A DNA stretch of 64,000 nt from Amaurobius ferox (taxonomy: Eukaryota > Arthropoda > Arachnida > Araneae > Amaurobiidae): contig OX578136.1 in assembly GCA_951213105.1 (NCBI GenBank), positions 70,258,730 to 70,322,729 of the forward strand, written 5' to 3'. This document shows positions 47,316-58,078 of this stretch, one piece after another. The translations under genes were made by a program, and so were the position numbers. The notes under the pieces were generated by a model. It did not search any database and was not told where the DNA came from. It saw only the letters and a program-made list of their open reading frames with translations. Position 1 is the stretch's first letter, and every line of letters starts with the position of its first letter.

Positions 47316-47944
47316 AATAAAATTACTTATGCCTGAATGGAAGATCAGTCTGAAATTGTCGTAAATTACTCTTATAGGATAAAAGCTGAAAATAACCGTT
47401 CATTTTATATTAATATAAACTTTTACTCAGTTTTGTACTGCAGTTTTGTTCCATTTGAAATTTAATTTCTATACACTATATTTGAAAACATATTTTGCTG
47501 ATTCGAATGAGATAGCAGAGAAAAACGAGTTTAATGATACCGATGAAATTTTTAAATGCATATTTCGAGATAAATGACTAGATTTGATGTTTAGTAACAA
47601 CATAACGTACGAATAAAAATCAATATGGTTAAATGTATTTCTTACGTGTTTTAAAATTTAAAAAATATTCGGTAATTGAAATTGATATAATCGCACAAAT
47701 AACTAGATTTTGCATTTGTTGCAACTTATGTACGAATACCAAATGAAAGTTCATATGCGTTGCATTATTTAAAATATAATAATTATAGGATCATTTAAAT
47801 TGGTATTAATTTGAAAATAGAAGAGCAAGTCCAAACATATTAATAAATGTGGAAATTAATAACAAAATATAATGCTGATACGCGATAAGTTTAAAAATAG
47901 AAATACATCATTAACAATATTATATATATACTAATTGCCAAGTG
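47316..47944. other. unassigned AT-rich sequence
   Basis: No supported feature. Confidence 0.4.
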
Positions 47945-49448
47945 GCCGTCTGTCTGTCCGTCTGTCTGTCTGTCACTCCTTTTTAGGCACTTCCCGAATA
48001 GCTAGAGACTTGCAGTTTGATACACGGCTCGATCGTTCGATAAAACCCCCTGGAAAAATCGAATTTTTCGAAAACATTCTCTACAGGGGGTGCTCCACAC
48101 CAAAACGTGCGAAAAGTGAAATGATGGGAAAGCATGCTTTGCCATAAGATAGAGACTTCAAATCTAGTGTATGGGCAAATCGTTCAAAAAGAAGAAAGTG
48201 TGCAATTTCAGAATTCCAATATTTTCTACTTAAGGGGGTGCCGCATACCAAAATGTTCGATTTACCGAATAGACGAGAAACGGATCCTTTAAAATTTGAT
48301 GGAGGCTTGAAATTTGGTATATGGAGTAATCATTTGATAAAAACACCCAAGAGGATTATAATTTTTCAAAAAACATTCGTTTAAGGGGGTGCTCCAGAGG
48401 AAAACGTTCGAAAGGCCAATTTATAAGAAAACATTCTTCGGGATGAGATAGATATTTGAAATTTGGTATACGGGTAGATAGTTTAGAAGGAAGAAAGTGT
48501 ACGATTTCAGTTTTCCAGTATTTTCTACTTTAGGGGGTGTCACACACAAAAATGTTCGATTTTCGGAATGAAGTAGAAACACGCCTTTTGGAACGTAGTA
48601 GAGGCTTAATATTTGGCATATGGACGAATCATTTAATAGAAAACCCAAGAAAAATGACTTTTTTTAAAAATGTATATTTAAAGGGGGTGAGTACTCCACA
48701 GAGAAACATTTGAATGTTGAAATGAGAGAAAAAGCATGCTTCGCGATGAGATAGAGACTTCAAGTTTGTTATACGTGTTAGAAAGGAAGAAAGTGCGCAA
48801 TTTCAGTTTTCCAACATTTGCTATTGTAGGAGATGCCGCAGACTAAAATGTTCGATTTGTCGAACAAATTAAAAAGTTTCCTTTACAACGCGATAGAGGC
48901 TTGGAATTTAGTATATGGGGTAATCATTTGATAAAAAAACCCTACGATTATTACTGTTTTTCGGAAATGACCATTTAAGGGAGTCCAACACAGAAAAACT
49001 TTCGAAATATGAAGTGATAGAAAAACATGCTTCACGATAGGATAAAGTATTCAAATTTGGTGCACTGGTAGATAGTTTGAAAGGAAGAAAGTGTGCAATT
49101 TCAGATTTACAGTATTTGCAACTTTAGGGGGTGCCGAAATATGTTCGATTTTCGGAATAAATAAGACACACTTCCTTTAAATGTGATATAGGCTTGATAT
49201 TTGGTATATGGGCCAATCAGCTGATATGAAACCCAATGCGAGCAGCCTTTTTCAGAATTGTTCATTTAAGGGTATGCTTTACAGAAAAAACTTTCGAAAG
49301 GGGAGATTATAAAATAGTATTCTTCGGGATGAGATGGAGACTTTAATTTGGTGTACTATTAGATATTTCAAAAGGAAAACGTGCGCAATTTAAAATTTAC
49401 AAAATTTTCTTCTTTAGGGGGTTCCGCACACTAAAATATTTGATTTAC
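47945..49448. repeat. ~300-bp tandem array built of two alternating ~150-bp half-units
   Basis: After a GTCTGTCTGTCCGTCTGTC run, half-unit A (AGGGGGTGCTCCACA, then ACGTTCGAAA and AAAGCATGCTTCG) starts near 48085, 48385, 48682, 48977 and 49268. Half-unit B (TTTTCTACTTTAGGGGGTGCC, then AAAATGTTCGATTT) starts near 48233, 48532, 48828, 49126 and 49415. Both halves share GGGGGTGC...AAAA.GTTCGA and a later GAAATTTGGTATATGG block, so they are old duplicates of one ~150-bp unit. Five dimers follow in order with drift. No protein frame spans them. Confidence 0.9.
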
Positions 49449-49512
49449 AGTGGTTGCTTATTATACAGTGGTTGCTTATTATACAATATACAGTGGTTGC
49501 TTATTGCGAGAC
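49449..49512. repeat. TACAGTGGTTGCTTATTA repeats, three copies
   Basis: TACAGTGGTTGCTTATTATA recurs three times within 64 bases. The TACAGTG word also recurs often in the array at 50400-52180. Confidence 0.9.
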
Positions 49513-50399
49513 CGTTGATTTTCAACGGGTATTCGGCTAATATGTTATAATCTCAGAAGAAAAAAATGCTAATTATATTCACGGCTTTTATTACTATTCT
49601 CTTATTTAAGAATTGGTAATTCTGACATAATACAATTTATTGTAGAATATAGCATAACATTTTATAGAACTATTCCTTTAAAGAATCTAAACTGGTGTGA
49701 AATATATGTTATACTAATATCTCATTAGTATATATCGAATTATAATAATAAATAAATACTAAACTAAAAAGTTAGCATTTTGTATTCATTTAAATGGAAA
49801 ATATTTTATCGAAGTAAGTAAGAACAATAATTATCTAATTTCATAATGGAAATGGCATGACCTAAACATTTTATTTTTATATTATTGGTATTCACTATAT
49901 GAGCTTAAAAACTGTTTATTATCAATTGTGAAACAAATAGTGATTTTCAATTACAGAATTCGTCTGACTATTTAAACATATCCATCTTAGGAGAGCACAA
50001 TATTTCGCAGTAAAAAAAAAGCAAAACAAATACATCAAAAACTTAATTCAAAAAATTCCATTTGTATATTCACATACACATGCATATTTATTCATATCCT
50101 TAAATATTATTCAGCCACTTAACTTATAACCCATTCAATACTGTACACTCAATTAAATCCCCAAATGGTTAAAGAATAATATTCTGCCTCATTAATTTTA
50201 GAAAAAGCATCGGGAGAAACATCTTCATACCCTGTATAATAGATATTGCACATTTCTAAATATACCTCGTCAAATCTGCGTATAAACTGTGTTAAATCAC
50301 AAGCTACGCTGTCTCGCAGTTTCCGAGGTGCGTTTTATCGAATTTTCGGATTCCCTTCGTAACCTAAGGGAATTCACTTAATGATAGTTTGGTCTTCTG
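49513..50399. other. unassigned AT-rich sequence
   Basis: A less AT-rich patch at about 50265-50400 (GCTACGCTGTCTCGCAGTTT, then TTTCGGATTCCC) resembles 54355-54480, so the two may share a diverged dispersed repeat. Otherwise nothing. Confidence 0.4.
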
Positions 50400-52180
50400 C
50401 TTGGTTAGGTAAATAAAAAGTTTAAATTGCCCTATAATCTCAAGGACAGGAAGGAATAAGAAGGAATAATTGAACAGAGTGAGATGAATGGAATAAGTGC
50501 TAGATATAGTATATATATATGGACATTAGGTGTTAAGACCTTTATATGGAGTGTGTGAAGTTATACAGTAAATGACTTCTGCTTTACAATCTCAAGGACA
50601 GGAAGAAATAAGCAGAGAATAATGGGATAACTGCAAGATATAATCTCTCTATATTAGAATTTGATTTCAGAAGACAGTTATATTCCGGCGTGAATAAAAT
50701 TATACAGTGACGTGACTTCTGCCTTATAATCTCAAGGACAGGAAGAAACAAACAGAGTGAGAATAATAGTATAATTGCTAGATATGATCTTTCCTTATTA
50801 AAATTAAATGTCAAGCAAGTACATGCCGTAGTGGTTCAAATTATACAGTGATCAAATTATTGGGTTCAAATTATACAGTGATAATAATTATACAGTGAAA
50901 ATAATTATACAGTGGTTCAAATTATATCGTTGTCGGAGTGATTCAAGTTATACAATGGAGTGATTTCTACCTTATAGTCTCAAGGGCAGTTAAAGAAACA
51001 GGGTGAGATGAATGGGGTAAGTGCTAGATATAATCTATCTATATTAGAATTAGATGTTAAGACCGTTTTATGCCGGTATGGATAACGTTATAGAGTGGAG
51101 TGACTTCTGCCTTATAATCTGACGTTGCATAAAAGCAAAAAATTGCCGATGATTGGTCAGGTAAATAAAAAAATTTAATTGCCTTATAATCTCAAGGACA
51201 GGAAGAAATAAACAGAGTGAGATGAATAGAATAAGTTCTAGATTTAATATATCTATATGGACATTAGATATTAAGAGTGGGTGAAGTTATACAGTAAATT
51301 ACTTCTGCCTTATAATCTCAAGGTCAGGAAGAAATAAGCAGAGAAGAAGGGGATAACTGCAAGATATAATTTCTCTATATTAGAATTTGATTTCAAGACA
51401 GTTATATTCCGGCGTGAATAGAATTATACAGTGAAGTGACTTCTGCCTTATAATCTCAAGGACAGGAAGAAACAAACAGAGTGAGAATAATGGTATAATT
51501 GCTAGATATGATCTTTTTTATTAAAATTAAATGTCAAGCAGATATATGCCGTAGTGGTTCAAATTATACAGTGATAAAATTACTGGGTTCAAATTATACA
51601 GTGATAATAATTATACAGTGACAATAATTATACAGTGATAATAATTATACAGTGATAATAATTATACAGTGGTTTAAATTATACAGTTGCCGAAGTGGTT
51701 CAAGTTATACAGTGCAGTGATTTCTACCTTATAGTCTCAAGGACAGTTAAAGACAAACAGGGTGATATGAATGGGGTAAGTGCTATATATATATATATAT
51801 ATATTCAATGCCCAGGCCTTGATACTATCTTCGCCTATGCACCGGCCGGAAAAGTGAACCTCTTAGCCGTCAGTCGTCACACACATGACGTTGCCCCTGC
51901 GCGCCAGTGGGGGCGGGAATACACTACGTCCAACGACACAACATCCATGCCTGAAGGTGGGACTCGAAACCACAACCCGGCAGCCGAAAGAGAAAAAGGA
52001 AACGCTTGCCTTAACCGCTCGACCACAGTGTCGGCAGTGCTAGAAATAATCATATCTGTATTAGAATTAGATGTTAAGACCGTTTCATGCTGGGATGGAT
52101 AAAATTATAGAGTGGAGTGACTTTTGCTTTATAATCTGACGCTGCATAAAAGCAAAAAATTGCTGAACTGATTGTCCATC
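50400..52180. repeat. ~750-bp duplicated block made of ~130-bp subrepeats
   Basis: Copy 1 (50403-51150) and copy 2 (51156-52180) share their start (GGTAAATAAAAA, then CTCAAGGACAGGAAG) and end (TATAATCTGACGTTGCATAA, then AAGCAAAAAATTGC). Inside, a subunit containing GTGACTTCTGCCTTATAATC, CTCAAGGACAGGAAGAAA and TATATTAGAATT recurs about five times per copy. Near 50865-50935 and 51565-51680 runs of AATTATACAGTGATAATAA form a finer repeat whose copy number differs between the blocks. Copy 2 also holds a SINE insertion. Confidence 0.88.
51785..52043 (-). mobile_element. SINE family 3, tRNA-Ser/Leu-like head, inserted in the array
   Basis: On the minus strand the head has GTGGTCGAGCGGTTAAGGC (A box as in long-variable-arm tRNAs) and GGTTTCGAGTCCCACC (B box). 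The body includes CGCCCCCACTGGCGCGCAGG and ends CCTGGGCATTGAATATATAT with a TA tail. AGTGCTA flanks it on both sides (about 51778-51784 and 52036-52042), and the equivalent place in copy 1 (near 51020) is empty. The 135-residue plus frame through it is not a gene. Confidence 0.88.
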
Positions 52181-53125
52181 CCTGCCTGTGGAACATGGTT
52201 TCGGGGTCATCGCAAAAAAATTCTAGATTCCGTAGAAGACTATATAAGCCACTGAATTATATCTTTTATGAATGTCTTATATAGACTTGGCTATCTATCG
52301 TCTGCTTTGACTGCATTACAACTTTCGACAGCGAATATGGCAGAAAAGTAGAATTTTTTGGCGAAGTATAATTTTAAAGAATAGGGAATATTCTCTCTTT
52401 ATAATAGATAGTTCAGTAATTTATTATTGCATAGTTTTACTAGCCATTCTTTTGCAAACATTTTATTATTTTTTTGTTCTGTTGCCATTTGTTAGGAAAG
52501 CTTTCCCTTCAGATATTTTATTTCTCAAAGACCTTGCGAATTATTATTTCTTCCAAAAACTTTACTGTTTTAGAATATTACAGATTTAGAAGGCTATGCA
52601 ATAATAAATTACTGAATTATTTATTCGTCATATCTGATCTTGTACTCAATTATTTATTCAAAATTACTGAAATTATTTAGTCGTCATGTCTGATCTTGTA
52701 GTCAATTAAATAGTAACACGTAATCGTTGCGAAGATTACTCAAATTAATATTTTACCCTGTATTATAATTTTATCCCACAGAATAAAAGGAAATTGCATG
52801 AATTTACAGAAATAATTTTTCAAAATAATTTATATCCTTATTAATTCCATTTATATTTTGCCTATAATTCATATTTTGTGTAAAAGAAAATAGTTGTGAC
52901 GGTATAAAATTACAACTATTGTAGATTGATACGTTTTGAGCATTTTTTAATACGTATCAGTATTTTTTTTCAATATCTGTGGGTAGGATATATTTAGCGC
53001 AAATTGGGTAATTCGAAAAAAATTGGTATGATTATTTTAATAGATAAATGGCAGAATCCTGAATGGCAGAATTTTTGATGCTGACTTACTAGTAATCTGC
53101 ATGAATAATCGGTATTTACAAAACA
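52181..53125. other. unassigned AT-rich sequence
   Basis: Two near-identical pieces, GTCATATCTGATCTTGTACT and GTCATGTCTGATCTTGTAGT, lie about 55 bases apart near 52628-52702. No gene. Confidence 0.4.
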
Positions 53126-53400
53126 TTGTGCTCCTATTTCAGATATCAACATTGGTGGGCCGGTTTCACGTTTATTAATATTCTGCAGAATGAAATAGCT
53201 AGTACCTAAAATTGGAATAAAATCACACTTCCATTGCAGATACCAACATTGTTGGATCGGTTCGTTTCTATTAGTGCCCTTCATCCTAAAATAGTCTATA
53301 TTTGCAATGACAATAAAATCGCGCTTCCATTGCAGATCCATAGATGTAGCAGTTTCGCATATATTAGTGCTCCTGAATTAACTGGTATTCGTATTAGTGT
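53126..53400. repeat. ~105-bp tandem repeat, about 2.5 copies
   Basis: Each unit has CTTCCATTGCAGATACCAAC-like sequence, TTGTTGGATCGGTTCG and ATTAGTGC, followed by a CAATAAAATC block; starts lie near 53135, 53232 and 53328. The 115-residue minus frame 52994-53341 reads the same peptide pattern twice (LQWKRDFIVIANIDYF, LQWKCDFIPILGTSYF), which follows from the tandem DNA. Confidence 0.8.
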
Positions 53401-53439
53401 TCTTATATTCTAGCGCCGCAGTGACATACCTGCATACTT

Positions 53440-53960
53440 GCTTTGGCGTCAATATATAATACTATTACACAGGGTGTCTTTCTTTGTGAATGGAATGAAC
53501 TGGATCTACGAAAATGATGTTATAGGATTTATTGTATAATATTGAATATGGAAAATGAACTTATTTTATGACACTTACTACATTATTAATTCCATGACAT
53601 TTTTGTTAAATTGTGCAATATATTATTAATGATCATGCTAGCATCCTAAAGATTGTGTCATTCGTTCTGTAGAGAATTACTTCGGCTGAAGGGATTTTTT
53701 ATTTAACACTACTGAAGGTTCTGATTTTTTAAAGATATTTTGTCATAAATACATTTGCAACTCATGCAATATTATGAGAAAGTTTCATGCTAAAAGTTTT
53801 TAATATTCGTTTGTTTAATGAAAAATTCCCCAGGAATTATTATCTCTTTATCATTAGTCAAGGTCCTATTTATATTTTTAATGATATTTCTAAAAACTAA
53901 TTCGAAAATTGTTCTAAGAAATCAATCCGTCCCTTGAACAGCTAAACTCCGCTATATTGT
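53440..53960 (-). mobile_element. family A, decayed minus-strand copy
   Basis: Reverse-complement landmarks are present in order: TGAATGGAATGAACTGGATC, TACGAAAATGATGTTATAGG, ATCATGCTAGCATCCTAAAG and GAAGGTTCTGATTTTTTAAA. Both ends are missing. Confidence 0.65.
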
Positions 53961-54944
53961 GAAACATAATATTATATTTATACATCCAAAAATCCGATAG
54001 ATATTATCAAAGAAATTAAATTAAATTTGCCTGGATATTGACTAATTATAATGGCAACATAATTTGTCATTAACACTCTAATTAAATTTTTCAATTGAGC
54101 ATTCTAATTCAATAAACATTTGCACAAATGAATACACATTTTACCATTCATTCAAAAATTAATAAACCATATAATTATTCTTATGAACTGCTCCACACTA
54201 TATAAACTTTTGTATCTTAATTAAAATATATTATCCGTGTAATTAGTTTTCAGATCCTCAACACACCTCTCTTTGTGCCGTATTACAGACACAGTATATT
54301 TCTGAATACACCCTGTCAAACCTACACGAAAACTGTGCTTAATCACTGACTACACTTGTCTCTATAGAGGTAGTTTCCCAGATGGCGTTCATTCTGTTTT
54401 CGCATCGCTTAAGCAAACACCGCAGGGATTACGCAACCTGAGGGAACTCACGGAATTATAGTCCGGTCCTATGCTTGTTTAGACAAATAAAAAGAATTTA
54501 ATTATGTTATGAATTCATATAAAGAAAGAAACAATTCATGTAAGACTCCATGTAATCATTTTGTAAACATGATTTTGTAAACATGAATTTCCAGGTAATC
54601 ATTTTGTAAACATGAGTTATTTATTTTTAATGTTGAAGAGTGTGGATAAAAAGTTGAATAAAAAGAGTCCAAGTATCCTATATCGGATAAAACGGATTGA
54701 AAAAACACAATTATATGGTCCCTTGAAGTGTAGAAGTAATAGTTTTAAACATTTCTAAAATTTTTTGAATTTTTTTAAGATATTTGAGATTTCTTGCATT
54801 TTTGTTACACCGCTATCGGAAAAATGTCCAATTACCAAATAAAAACAAAAATTGAATTAAAAATGCAAATTATTGTTATTTGGTGCAATTAAACTCAATA
54901 TAATGAATTATTAATGAAATAAAGAAAATATGAATTTAAGTCTG
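53961..54944. other. unassigned AT-rich sequence
   Basis: A short triplication of TTTTGTAAACATGA-like sequence at about 54560-54615, and a patch near 54355-54480 similar to 50265-50400. No gene. Confidence 0.4.
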
Positions 54945-54985
54945 CAGGGAAAGTCATGTGCTGCCCACATCAGATTTTTTATTTT
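54945..54985 (+). repeat. family A-type 3' terminal hairpin, solo
   Basis: CTGCAGGGAAAGTCATGTGC, then TGCCCACATCAGATTTTTTA, matches the 20636-20678 end; no family A body precedes it. Confidence 0.8.
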
Positions 54986-55340
54986 GGGGATATCTTGTCG
55001 GTTTTGAACTTCAACTGCAGCTTGAATCTCGTTTTCGATCTCATTGGAAAAATATCTTATATTAAAAAAATCGAATTAGGAAGACAGATGTAAGAGGATA
55101 AAAAAAAACCCAAAACCATTCTGCTTAATTCTCGAGCAGTATCACTTTAGCTGACATGTTGGTTTTGATCTCATTTGATCCACTTCAGCTTTCAGATCAA
55201 TCGAAACTTCAATATTTCGAAAATTTGAATTAGGGCGGTATATTCGCATATTCATAAAATACCAAAATTATTTTTTGGTAGGCAGTCCTCATCTATAATG
55301 AAAAGATTCAGATATAATTTAGGCATTTCATGGACATATA
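54986..55340. other. unassigned, with a weak duplication
   Basis: GTCGGTTTTGAACTTCAACTGCAGC (from about 54996) and GTTGGTTTTGATCTCATTTGATC (from about 55158) head similar stretches. No gene. Confidence 0.35.
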
Positions 55341-56256
55341 CAGGGTGCCCAAAAACATTGACCTCCGCTTTCATTTCTTAAATATTGATCTTAGACATAT
55401 AAAATAAATTATGAAGTTGCGTAAAAAAAGGTACAGAATTTTAAATCGATAAAAATTTTCGGGGGATTAAATTTGGAGAAATACAAAATTTTATTTTATA
55501 CGGCCCCCGTACAAAAACATTGCCAATGAGTAAAATGTGTCCCTTACACTAATAACGTGATGCACAAAATGTCAGCATTTTATTATTAGAAGTCCCAGAG
55601 ATATGTTTAAACAAAGTTGGTGAAGGATTAATCACAAATTAAAATGCAAATGTTTACAGCAAGAGTGCAAATGACGCAACACAGAAATGCATCATAGGCA
55701 AATAATATCTGCCTTTTATCTTTAATGGATCTTTAGCTTACCTGGAAAACATTTTGAACAAGCTTTTAATTTTTGTGTAAAGTTATTGTTTCTGCTTTCA
55801 CTGGGTATGTCTGTACATACCCAGTGTACATACTTTTCTATCAATAAATAGCAAAATTATTATTTATTTATATAATTGTTTTTTTTTCGTAATTTGTATA
55901 TGACCCCTGAAACGCGATCTGCCGACATGATTTTTCCCCTCTGAGAATCCATGTCGATGCATCGAAAAGTGGTTTAAGTCAACATTTTTGTCTTTTCATA
56001 TCTCCGGGACTTTTTATGATAAAATGCTGAAATTGTGTATATCACCTTATTAGTGTATGGGGCACTTTTTACTCATTGGAAATGTTTTCTACGGGGGCCG
56101 TATAAAAATATTAATTTTGTGTATCTTAAAATTTAATTCCCTTGAAAACTTTAGTCGATTTCATAAAATGCTGTACCTTTTTTACGCAACTTTGTAATTT
56201 ATTACTAATGTCTGAGATCAATATAAAAGCCGAGGTCAATGTTTTGGGGACATCCT
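55341..56256. mobile_element. foldback transposon with ~270-bp inverted arms
   Basis: The left arm starts CAGGGTGCCCAAAAACATTG and runs to about 55620; the right arm runs from about 55998 and ends CAATGTTTTGGGGACATCC. Mirrored inner landmarks are TACGGCCCCCGTA / TACGGGGGCCGTA, AAGTTGCGTAAAAAAGGTAC / GTACCTTTTTTACGCAACTT and GTCCCAGAGATATG / CATATCTCCGGGAC. TA dinucleotides abut both ends. The central 380 bases have no transposase. A non-autonomous mariner-type element is plausible. The frames at 56126-56336 are by-products. Confidence 0.85.
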
Positions 56257-57149
56257 TTATATGTGTGCATATGCTTATACGTACGACAGTAAACATGCTT
56301 ATGTGTTTCTCCTCTTCTTCTGTAATTTCCATCTGATAGTTATAACATGCACTTAGAGGATGTTTTATTTTATTTTGTTCTATTTCATTCTTCTAATTTA
56401 TTTCGAATTGAATGACAAATAATTATCAGATTGTAACCCCAATGGGCCAGTCCTTCGCATGAGACGATTGATTGATTTATCTGTTTATATGTAGATATTA
56501 AACTACAATCGAATAAAATTTTTAATTCTCTTATCTGGAAATATTAGTTTGAATGGTGAAAACGTAGTAACAAGTAAGTGATATGATAATTGTCTGACAC
56601 TTGGGTAATTCCATAGATTTATTGGAAAGCATTTTGAAATTATAATGATGTTCAATACTTCGCAAAAAGAAAACATTAGGTACACCTGAAATACTTCTTA
56701 CTGTATTCAAACAGCGAACAGTATCTAATGTGCAATATATGGCTTGTAACCTATAGTTCTCGTATGCAAACTATATAATATTTGCACTAGGCCTGCTATC
56801 GGATGTACGTAATTATTTTTAAATACATAAACAATTCTAACATGACCATTTCTGTGCTTAAACCGATTTCACAATTTAAAATATTTCTATTATATACAAT
56901 TTGTTGTTGTGCGGTCTAGGCTTAGACTTAAAAGAAGAGAACTGGATGGATATCGCGCTATTCAAGTATTGCGAAAAATTGCAGCCCACAAGAGCAGACA
57001 AAATATCTCCAAATGGACGGTTTAAGCGACTTGTCTATGGTAGAGTCGTCATAGATATTTATTTTATTTATTTAATATAATATTTATTTATTCAATAAAC
57101 GTGTCAAACCTTAAAATAATCCAAACCACATAATAACGTAAACCATACA
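56257..57149. other. unassigned AT-rich sequence
   Basis: No supported feature. Confidence 0.4.
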
Positions 57150-57151
57150 AA

Positions 57152-58078
57152 AAAAATCTGATGTGGGCAGCACATGACTTCCCTTATATAATGCAATGAA
57201 TTTACTACTTTTACAGCAATAAAATAGGTTATCCTTATAGTAGATACTTATATTCTTTCCAAGATATTAAATAATTAGTCGTCATTTTCATCGATTTGGC
57301 GTCATTTTTATCCATTTAGCGAGATTTTCGTTAATTTGGCAACATTTAAAAGAGTTTCCAAGTTAGCGACATTCCGCCAAATTCGTCGCCAAAATGCCAA
57401 AATCTCGCCAAGCGTTATGAACGGAGAAATAAGTTATTCTTATAGCAGATAAATGACTATTGACTTTCAAATACAAATGTATTACTCAAGTATATTTTCT
57501 TATGAATGGAACGAGCTAGATCCACGAGAATGATCTAACCAAATTTATCGTATGATATTACATATTAAACGTGAACATGTTCCTCAACAGTTAATATATT
57601 TATTTTTTTAATTTATGGGATTTTTTGATAAATTTATTTGAAAAATGTGCAAAATCTCAAGAACAGTTTATGCTAGCGTTCTGAAGTTTATGTCAATCGT
57701 TTTCTAATGAAATATTACATAAGAAATGTCTATTTACGTAATTTTATTAAAGGTTTTTATTTTTTGATGATTTTCTCAAAATTTTACTCGAAAATTTAGG
57801 GGGGGTTCTGTACATTCGATTGCGTTTAAAATCAATAAGCTTCCAGTATTCACGGATTGTGATTTTTGTACCAAATTTCGTTCGAATCGGTCCATTGGTG
57901 CGTCAGTTATCGTCTCCACAGTCTCACTGACACACACACAAACACAGACATCATCTCAAAAATGTTTGATTCGTGATCAGGGATGCTTGAAACGTACTCT
58001 CCCGTCGAAAACTCGAATTCGAATTTTCGACCCCGTCACAATACTTTTCTTATACATTATGTATGTAAGGAAAGTAAT
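57152..58078 (-). mobile_element. family A, full-length minus-strand copy
   Basis: Read on the minus strand it starts at the palindrome near 58078 (CTTTCCTTACATACATAATG), then GTGACGGGGTCGAAAATTCG, GAGTTTTCGACGGGAGAGTA, a short (TG)n, the body landmarks and TTGGCGA motifs near 57300-57415, and ends TATAAGGGAAGTCATGTG, CTGCCCACATCAGATTTTTT at 57152. Length about 927, close to the 19726 copy. Confidence 0.9.

Noticed and set aside
47945..49448. CRISPR-like or gene-cluster periodicity
   Set aside because: The repeated blocks drift along their whole length and leave no unique spacers; this is a satellite-type tandem array.
51695..52102. 135-residue plus-strand frame
   Set aside because: It is antisense to a SINE inserted in a tandem block.
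53126..53341. Repetitive 115-residue minus-strand protein
   Set aside because: The repeated peptide pattern follows directly from the ~105-bp tandem DNA repeat, with no other sign of coding.
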